Both the position numbers and the translations under genes were made by a program. 36,769 bases of DNA, from contig DATLFI010000019.1 in NCBI GenBank assembly GCA_035524895.1, forward strand, positions 1 to 36,769. The letters are read 5' to 3'. Positions 32,516 through 36,769 of this stretch are shown here, one piece after another. Positions within the stretch are counted from its first letter, which is position 1, and every line of letters starts with the position of its first letter. Source of the stretch: DATLFI01 sp035524895 (lineage in GTDB: Bacteria > Acidobacteriota > Thermoanaerobaculia > Multivoradales > Multivoraceae). The notes under the pieces are model-generated. The model made no database searches and had not been told where the DNA came from. It saw nothing but the letters and a program-made list of their open reading frames with translations.

Positions 32516-33367
32516 ATGGGAACGCAGACGACGACATCGAGGCGGTGGCGACCGTGGGGCGTCGGGCTCGCGGCGGCTGTTGGAAGTGTCGCTATCCTCG
32601 CGACCGGAGGTGGTGGCTTGATCGACGCCCTCGCGCGACAGATGACCTACCCGGCACCCTCGGTGCGGGTGCCGTCGCCGCCGCCCTCGCCCTTGCGCGA
32701 GGTCGCCATCGCGTCGGAGGCGGGCGAGGTGAGCGCCTGGTGGCTGCCTCCGTCGGCGCCGGACGGGCCGGTCGTGCTCATGCTGCACGGCAACGGCGAG
32801 AACCTCGAGACCATGCGCCTCTCGGGGCTGCTGGAGGACCTCGCCGGCCTCGGCGCCGGAGTGCTCGCGATCGACTACCCCGGCTACGGGCGTAGCGCCG
32901 GCGTGCCGAGCGAACGGAGCCTGGTCGCCGCCGCCGAGTCGGCGTGGCGATGGCTGTGCGACGCTGCGCCGAGCTCGCCGCGCCTCGTGGTCGGATGGTC
33001 GCTCGGTGCCGCCGTCGCGGTGCAGGTCGCCGCGCGCCATGTCGATACCGTCGACGCGGCGATCCTGCTCTCGCCCTGGGACACCCTGCACGGCGTCGCC
33101 TCGCGCTTCTTCCCGAGCTTCGTCGTCGGCCTGCTGAGTGACCGCTACGACTCGGTCGCGGCGGCGGCGCTCGTTCGCTGTCCGACCCTCGTGGTGCACG
33201 GCGAGCGCGACGACATCATCCCGGTCGAGCTCGGCGAGCGACTGTTCCAGGCCCTGCCGGAGCCGAAGCGCTGGGTCGCGATCCCGACGGTCGGTCACAA
33301 CGACCTGCTCGCCCACCCAGGGCCCTGGCGCGAGATCGGCGACTTCCTGGCGGCGGTGCGCCCGTAG
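32516..33367 (+). CDS. Membrane-anchored alpha/beta hydrolase (BEM46/ABHD13-like)
   Basis: The 283-residue protein has an N-terminal signal anchor (VGLAAAVGSVAILATGGGGL) and a serine-hydrolase domain. LMLHGNGENLETM (89-100) supplies the oxyanion loop and IDYPGYGRSAG the next strand. The catalytic triad is visible: Ser162 in VGWSLGAA, Asp232 in HGERDDIIP and His261 in TVGHNDLL. Substrate unknown; esterase or thioesterase are possible. Two starts are in frame, 32474 and 32516. The later gives the more usual short polar tail before the anchor and leaves 68 bp to the divergent channel gene, but neither has a clear Shine-Dalgarno site. Confidence 0.85.
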   Translation: MGTQTTTSRRWRPWGVGLAAAVGSVAILATGGGGLIDALARQMTYPAPSVRVPSPPPSPLREVAIASEAGEVSAWWLPPSAPDGPVVLMLHGNGENLETMRLSGLLEDLAGLGAGVLAIDYPGYGRSAGVPSERSLVAAAESAWRWLCDAAPSSPRLVVGWSLGAAVAVQVAARHVDTVDAAILLSPWDTLHGVASRFFPSFVVGLLSDRYDSVAAAALVRCPTLVVHGERDDIIPVELGERLFQALPEPKRWVAIPTVGHNDLLAHPGPWREIGDFLAAVRP

Positions 33368-33483
33368 AGCCGCCGGCAACCCGTTCTTGATACTCTGAGC
33401 CGACCCCTTCGGTCGACGAGCTCGCTCGGTACGGCGACTCGGTCCATTGCGCCCGCGGTGTGTTCGGCCTTCCCCGCTGCGCA

Positions 33484-34977
33484 ATGAGCCTGCTGCCCCG
33501 ACTCCTCCTGCTCGACGACAACGCGGATGACCGCGAGCTCGCGTCGCTGGTGCTGCGCGGAGCGTTCGGCGAGGTCGCCATCGAGGAGGTTCCCGGCGCC
33601 GCGGAGTTGGCGCGGGCGGTGTCTTCGGGGCGCTTCGGCGCCGTGCTGACGGAGCACGAGCTACCGTGGATCAGCGCCCGCGACGTGTTGCGCCTGATCC
33701 GCGATCTGCGCCCCGACTGCCCGGTGCTGGTGGTCACCAGCCGTCCGATCGAGGATGTCGCCACCGAGCTCGTCCACCTGGCTCCCGACGGGCTGATCCC
33801 CAAGACCGCGACCGGCTGGGTCGGACTGCCACGCGCGCTCCAGACCGCCCTGTTCCTGTCTCGGCGACGCGCCGAGCGCGACGGTGGCGAGGCCCCTGCG
33901 CGCAGGCTCCTCGACGCCCTTCCCGCCGGAGTCTTCGTTGCCACCGCGGAGGGGACCGTGCTCGACGCCAATCCTGCCCTGGCCACGATGCTGGGCTTCG
34001 CGGCGCCGCAAGACTGCGTGCGACGTCCGCTCGCCGAGCTACTCGCGTCGCGCGCCGATCTCGCGACGCTGCTCGCACAGCTCGCGACCAGCGAGGGAAC
34101 CGTCACACTTGAGGTGGCCCTTCGGCGTGCCGATGGCCGCACGGTCGCGGCACAGCTCAGGGCGTGGCGCACCCCCGCGGATGCGGGAGACGGCAGCCGC
34201 ATCCAGGGATTGATCGAGGAGCGCGCGGCATCGGGCGGCGGCGAAGCGTCGCAGCGGAGAGCACCGCCGCGGTCACGCGCCGAGCTGGAGGAGATGGCCT
34301 ACGCCGTCTCCCACGACCTCCGTCAGCCGCTCCACCAGGTCATCCGTCTGCTCGAGCTGCTCGAACAGGAGGCAGGCCAGCGCATGGGCGACGACGCCGA
34401 GGCCCTGCTCGACCAGGCGCGCGAAAGCGCGCAACGCCTCGAAGGAATGGTCGAGGCGATGCTGCGCTGCGCGCGCATCGAGAGCTCGAACGAGGCCTTC
34501 GGTCCCGTCGATCTCCAGGCGGTGCTGGCGCGCGTGCTCGAGCGATTGGAGCCGGAGCGCGACGCGAGCGGCGCCGAGATCACCCACGGGCCGATGCCGA
34601 CCGTCGAGGGCGACGAGGCGCAGCTCGAGCAGCTCCTGCAGAACCTGCTCGACAACGCGTTGAAGTATCGCGGGCGCGCCGCAGCGCTCGTGCACGTCGA
34701 CGCCGAGGAAGAGGCGGACTCCTGGCACTTGAGGGTGCGCGACAATGGCATAGGGGTCGCGCCCAAGGACGCCGAGCGGATCTTCCAGCTCTTCCAGCGT
34801 CTGCACACACCAGCCGAGATTCCCGGCAGCGGCATCGGCCTGGCGGTCTGCCGGCGGGTGGTGGCGCGGCACGGCGGTCGCATTTGGGTCGAGTCGAGCC
34901 CGGGCAAAGGATCGACGTTCCACTTCACCCTGGCCAAGCGCTCGGCGCCAGCCGCGGGCGACACTCCGAGGGACTAG
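33484..34977 (+). CDS. Histidine kinase with N-terminal pseudo-receiver and PAS domain
   Basis: The 497-residue soluble protein has three parts. Residues 6-125 form a receiver-like domain (LLLLDDNADDRELASLVL, then GAVLTEHELPWIS) in which the phospho-acceptor Asp is replaced by Glu57; the acidic pair Asp11-Asp12 and Lys107 are kept. A PAS domain spans about 140-245 (LLDALPAGVFVATAEGTVLD). The kinase core has the H-box EMAYAVSHDLRQPLHQVIRL (phosphorylated His277), N-box LLQNLLDNALKYRG, G1 RDNGIGVAPKDAERIFQLF and G2 GSGIGLAVCRRVVARHGG, so it should autophosphorylate. ATG 33484 begins the receiver directly. The response regulator gene starts 4 bp after its stop and is its likely partner. A TACTCT box at 33390-33395 could be the promoter. 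Confidence 0.9.
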   Translation: MSLLPRLLLLDDNADDRELASLVLRGAFGEVAIEEVPGAAELARAVSSGRFGAVLTEHELPWISARDVLRLIRDLRPDCPVLVVTSRPIEDVATELVHLAPDGLIPKTATGWVGLPRALQTALFLSRRRAERDGGEAPARRLLDALPAGVFVATAEGTVLDANPALATMLGFAAPQDCVRRPLAELLASRADLATLLAQLATSEGTVTLEVALRRADGRTVAAQLRAWRTPADAGDGSRIQGLIEERAASGGGEASQRRAPPRSRAELEEMAYAVSHDLRQPLHQVIRLLELLEQEAGQRMGDDAEALLDQARESAQRLEGMVEAMLRCARIESSNEAFGPVDLQAVLARVLERLEPERDASGAEITHGPMPTVEGDEAQLEQLLQNLLDNALKYRGRAAALVHVDAEEEADSWHLRVRDNGIGVAPKDAERIFQLFQRLHTPAEIPGSGIGLAVCRRVVARHGGRIWVESSPGKGSTFHFTLAKRSAPAAGDTPRD

Positions 34978-34981
34978 AGAA

Positions 34982-36769
34982 ATGGCAACGGATCGTGCTC
35001 TCACCGTGTTGATGGTCGAGGACGACCCGGTCGACGCGAAGCTGGTGCAGCGCCTCCTGGAACAGTCCGAGAGTGTTGGCGTGGTCGAGCATCGCGTGCG
35101 CCTGTCCGCCGGCCTGGAGCGTCTGGCAGAGGGCGGCGTCGACCTGGTGCTGCTCGACTTCTCTCTCCCCGACAGCTCCGGCCTGGCGTCGTTCCGCGCC
35201 GTCCGCGCCAGCCATCCCGAAGTGCCGATCATCGTGCTGACCGGGCTCGACGACGACCGCGTCGCGACCGAGGCGGTCGCCGAAGGTGCGCAGGACTACC
35301 TGATCAAGCGCCAGGTCGACGCGGCCCTGCTGGGTCGCGCCATACGCTACGCGCTCGAGCGCCACCGCTCCGAGCGCGCGCTGCGACGCAGCGAAGAGCG
35401 TTACGCCCTCGCCGTGATGGGGGCGAACGACGGCATCTGGGATTGGGACCTCCCTGCCGGCATCATGTACCTGTCGCCTCGCTGGAAGGCGATACTGGGC
35501 TACGCCGAACACGAGCTCGAGGATCATCCCGAGACGTGGTTCTCCCACGTCTCTCCCGACGACCAGGAGACCTTGCGCTCTGCGCTGGCCGCCGCAGCGG
35601 CGAACGGCGAGTCGCACATGGTGCTAGAGCACCGCATGGTTCGACAGGACGGCGACCAGCTGTGGGTGTTGACACGCGGCGCTCTGGTGCGCGACGAAGC
35701 CGGCGACGTGGTCCGCCTGGCGGGATCTATGACCGACATCTCGGCGCGCAAGCGAGCCGAGGAGAGCCTGCTCTACGACGCATTCCATGACGGTCTGACC
35801 GGTCTCGCCAACCGCAGCCTCTTCCTCGACCGGCTCGCGGTCGCGATCGCCGCAAGGAAGCGCACTCCCGGGCATCGCTTCGCGGTGCTCTTCCTCGACC
35901 TCGACCGCTTCAAGACCGTCAACGACAGCCTCGGCCACAGCGTCGGAGACAGGTTGCTGGTCGCCATCGCGCGCCGCCTCGAGGGGCTGACGCGACCGAG
36001 CGACACCGTAGCGCGGCTGGGAGGTGACGAGTTCGCGCTGATCGCCGGAGCCGTCACCGACAGCAACAGCGCCGCCCACCTAGCCGAGCGCATCCAGCAG
36101 AACTTGGTGGAGCCATTCACCATCGCTCGCCAGGAGGTCTTCGTCACCGCCTCGATCGGCATTGCCCTCCCCGACGGCGACGACCTCGACGCCGAGGGGC
36201 TGCTGCGCAACGCGGACCTCGCGATGTATCGCGCCAAGGCCGCGGGCCGCGGTCGCTACGAGGTCTTCGACCTCGAGCTCCATCACGCCGCCGTGACGCT
36301 GCTCAAGCTCGAAACAGACCTGCGTCGCGCGGTGGCCGCCGGCGACTTCGTGATGCACTACCAGCCGATCGTGGCGCTGCATTCCGGCCGCATCGTCGGC
36401 TTCGAGGCGCTCACGCGCTGGCGCCATCCCGAACGCGGCCTGGTGCTACCCGCCCACTTCATCGCCGTCGCCGAGGAGACCAGCCTGGTGGTGCCGTTGG
36501 GCTGGTTCGTGCTCCAGCACGCCTGCCGCCAGGCTCGCGACTGGCAGGAGCGCTTCCCGGCCGCCGCGCCGCTCTTCATGAGCGTCAACGTCTCAGGCAA
36601 GCTCTTCGCGCAGCAGGGCGCGGTCGAGCAGCTCCTCGGCATCCTCGAGCAGAGCGGGCTGGCGCCCGAGAGCCTGCGCCTCGAGGTCACCGAGAACGTG
36701 GTGCTCGACCATGGCGAGCCCGTGATGGAGCGCCTCCGGCAGCTCCGCGCCATGGGCGTGCAGCTCTCG
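34982..36769 (+). CDS. Response regulator with PAS, GGDEF and EAL domains (3' partial)
   Basis: The visible 596 residues make a c-di-GMP signalling output protein. The receiver (8-125) has Asp59 in LVLLDFSLPDSSGL and Lys109 in DYLIKR, so it can be phosphorylated. A PAS domain (140-255) opens with YALAVMGANDGIWDWDLPAG. GGDEF is intact at 347-351 (ARLGGDEFALI), and RPSD at 338-341 sits exactly at the inhibitory I-site, 5 residues before it. The EAL domain begins at about 440 with GFEALTRWRHPERGLVLP (EAL 475-477) and SVNVSGKLF and VTENVVLD follow. The window ends about 180 residues into the EAL domain, before the complete active site can be judged. Whether it makes or degrades c-di-GMP is therefore open. 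Confidence 0.93.
   Translation, partial: MATDRALTVLMVEDDPVDAKLVQRLLEQSESVGVVEHRVRLSAGLERLAEGGVDLVLLDFSLPDSSGLASFRAVRASHPEVPIIVLTGLDDDRVATEAVAEGAQDYLIKRQVDAALLGRAIRYALERHRSERALRRSEERYALAVMGANDGIWDWDLPAGIMYLSPRWKAILGYAEHELEDHPETWFSHVSPDDQETLRSALAAAAANGESHMVLEHRMVRQDGDQLWVLTRGALVRDEAGDVVRLAGSMTDISARKRAEESLLYDAFHDGLTGLANRSLFLDRLAVAIAARKRTPGHRFAVLFLDLDRFKTVNDSLGHSVGDRLLVAIARRLEGLTRPSDTVARLGGDEFALIAGAVTDSNSAAHLAERIQQNLVEPFTIARQEVFVTASIGIALPDGDDLDAEGLLRNADLAMYRAKAAGRGRYEVFDLELHHAAVTLLKLETDLRRAVAAGDFVMHYQPIVALHSGRIVGFEALTRWRHPERGLVLPAHFIAVAEETSLVVPLGWFVLQHACRQARDWQERFPAAAPLFMSVNVSGKLFAQQGAVEQLLGILEQSGLAPESLRLEVTENVVLDHGEPVMERLRQLRAMGVQLS

Noticed and set aside
1..36769. CRISPR arrays, tRNA or rRNA genes, integrases, transposases, toxin-antitoxin or phage-defence genes
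   Set aside because: I looked for direct-repeat arrays, tRNA-like cloverleaf ends and the usual protein motifs and found none I could support; a tRNA or small RNA search program would be needed to exclude short RNA genes.

Overview
The window is about 37 kb of very GC-rich, densely coded bacterial chromosome. It holds 27 protein genes that look intact, two of them cut by the window edges, and one decayed gene. No rRNA, tRNA, CRISPR array, insertion sequence, integrase or phage gene was recognised. Membrane-anchored Hanks-type kinases, a c-di-GMP signalling pair, HTTM and DUF4153 membrane proteins, a class II-type photolyase relic and a secreted protein ending in an FESGDTSAWS-like tag suggest a Gram-negative, environmental, complex-genome lineage such as Myxococcota, Acidobacteriota or a neighbouring former deltaproteobacterial phylum. 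That placement is inference from gene content only.

Left part (1-9.2 kb). A MscS-type channel, cut at the left edge, converges on a secreted YceI-like protein. Next come two overlapping paralogous Ser/Thr kinase genes whose membrane domain lies in front of the kinase domain. Then follows a two-subunit periplasmic molybdenum hydroxylase of the isoquinoline 1-oxidoreductase type: a [2Fe-2S] subunit and a Tat-exported Mo subunit, with no FAD subunit. A 0.5 kb gap without a convincing gene separates it from a divergent crotonase-family gene.

Middle part (9.3-17.8 kb). A DUF4153 membrane protein converges on a tightly overlapping operon: RlmI-like rRNA methyltransferase, GT-C membrane glycosyltransferase, polyprenyl-phosphate sugar synthase-like GT2. 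The two glycosyltransferases fit a donor-maker and donor-user pair. Divergent from them is a CPA1 Na+/H+ antiporter, followed by a universal stress protein overlapping a cytochrome c gene. These converge on a small membrane protein with two HGAG motifs and an N-terminus that recalls selenium-binding protein (SBP56).

Transport part (18-29 kb). A sodium:solute symporter and an HTTM protein are 4 bp apart, with a spinster-like MFS transporter downstream. Divergent from them is a secreted protein of unknown function with a possible cysteine-peptidase motif, which converges on a DUF2911 protein. An APC permease and a SLC13/DASS anion transporter are divergent. After the anion transporter lies a photolyase pseudogene that has lost about 200 codons internally and carries further frame breaks, then a SnoaL-like protein.

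Right part (29.2 kb to the end). A secreted GSDH/PQQ-type sugar dehydrogenase, a two-RCK potassium channel, an alpha/beta hydrolase, and a signalling pair: a PAS histidine kinase with an N-terminal pseudo-receiver (phospho-acceptor Asp replaced by Glu), followed 4 bp later by a receiver-PAS-GGDEF-EAL protein cut by the right edge.

Regulation. Three genes carry a TAG(A/G)CT hexamer only 7-9 bp before the start codon, suggesting leaderless mRNAs. Others have ordinary Shine-Dalgarno sites. Nothing here is a clear, coherent new system. The most interesting items are the photolyase relic, the SBP56-like/HGAG membrane protein, the Glu pseudo-receiver, the membrane-first kinase pair and the C-terminal tag.
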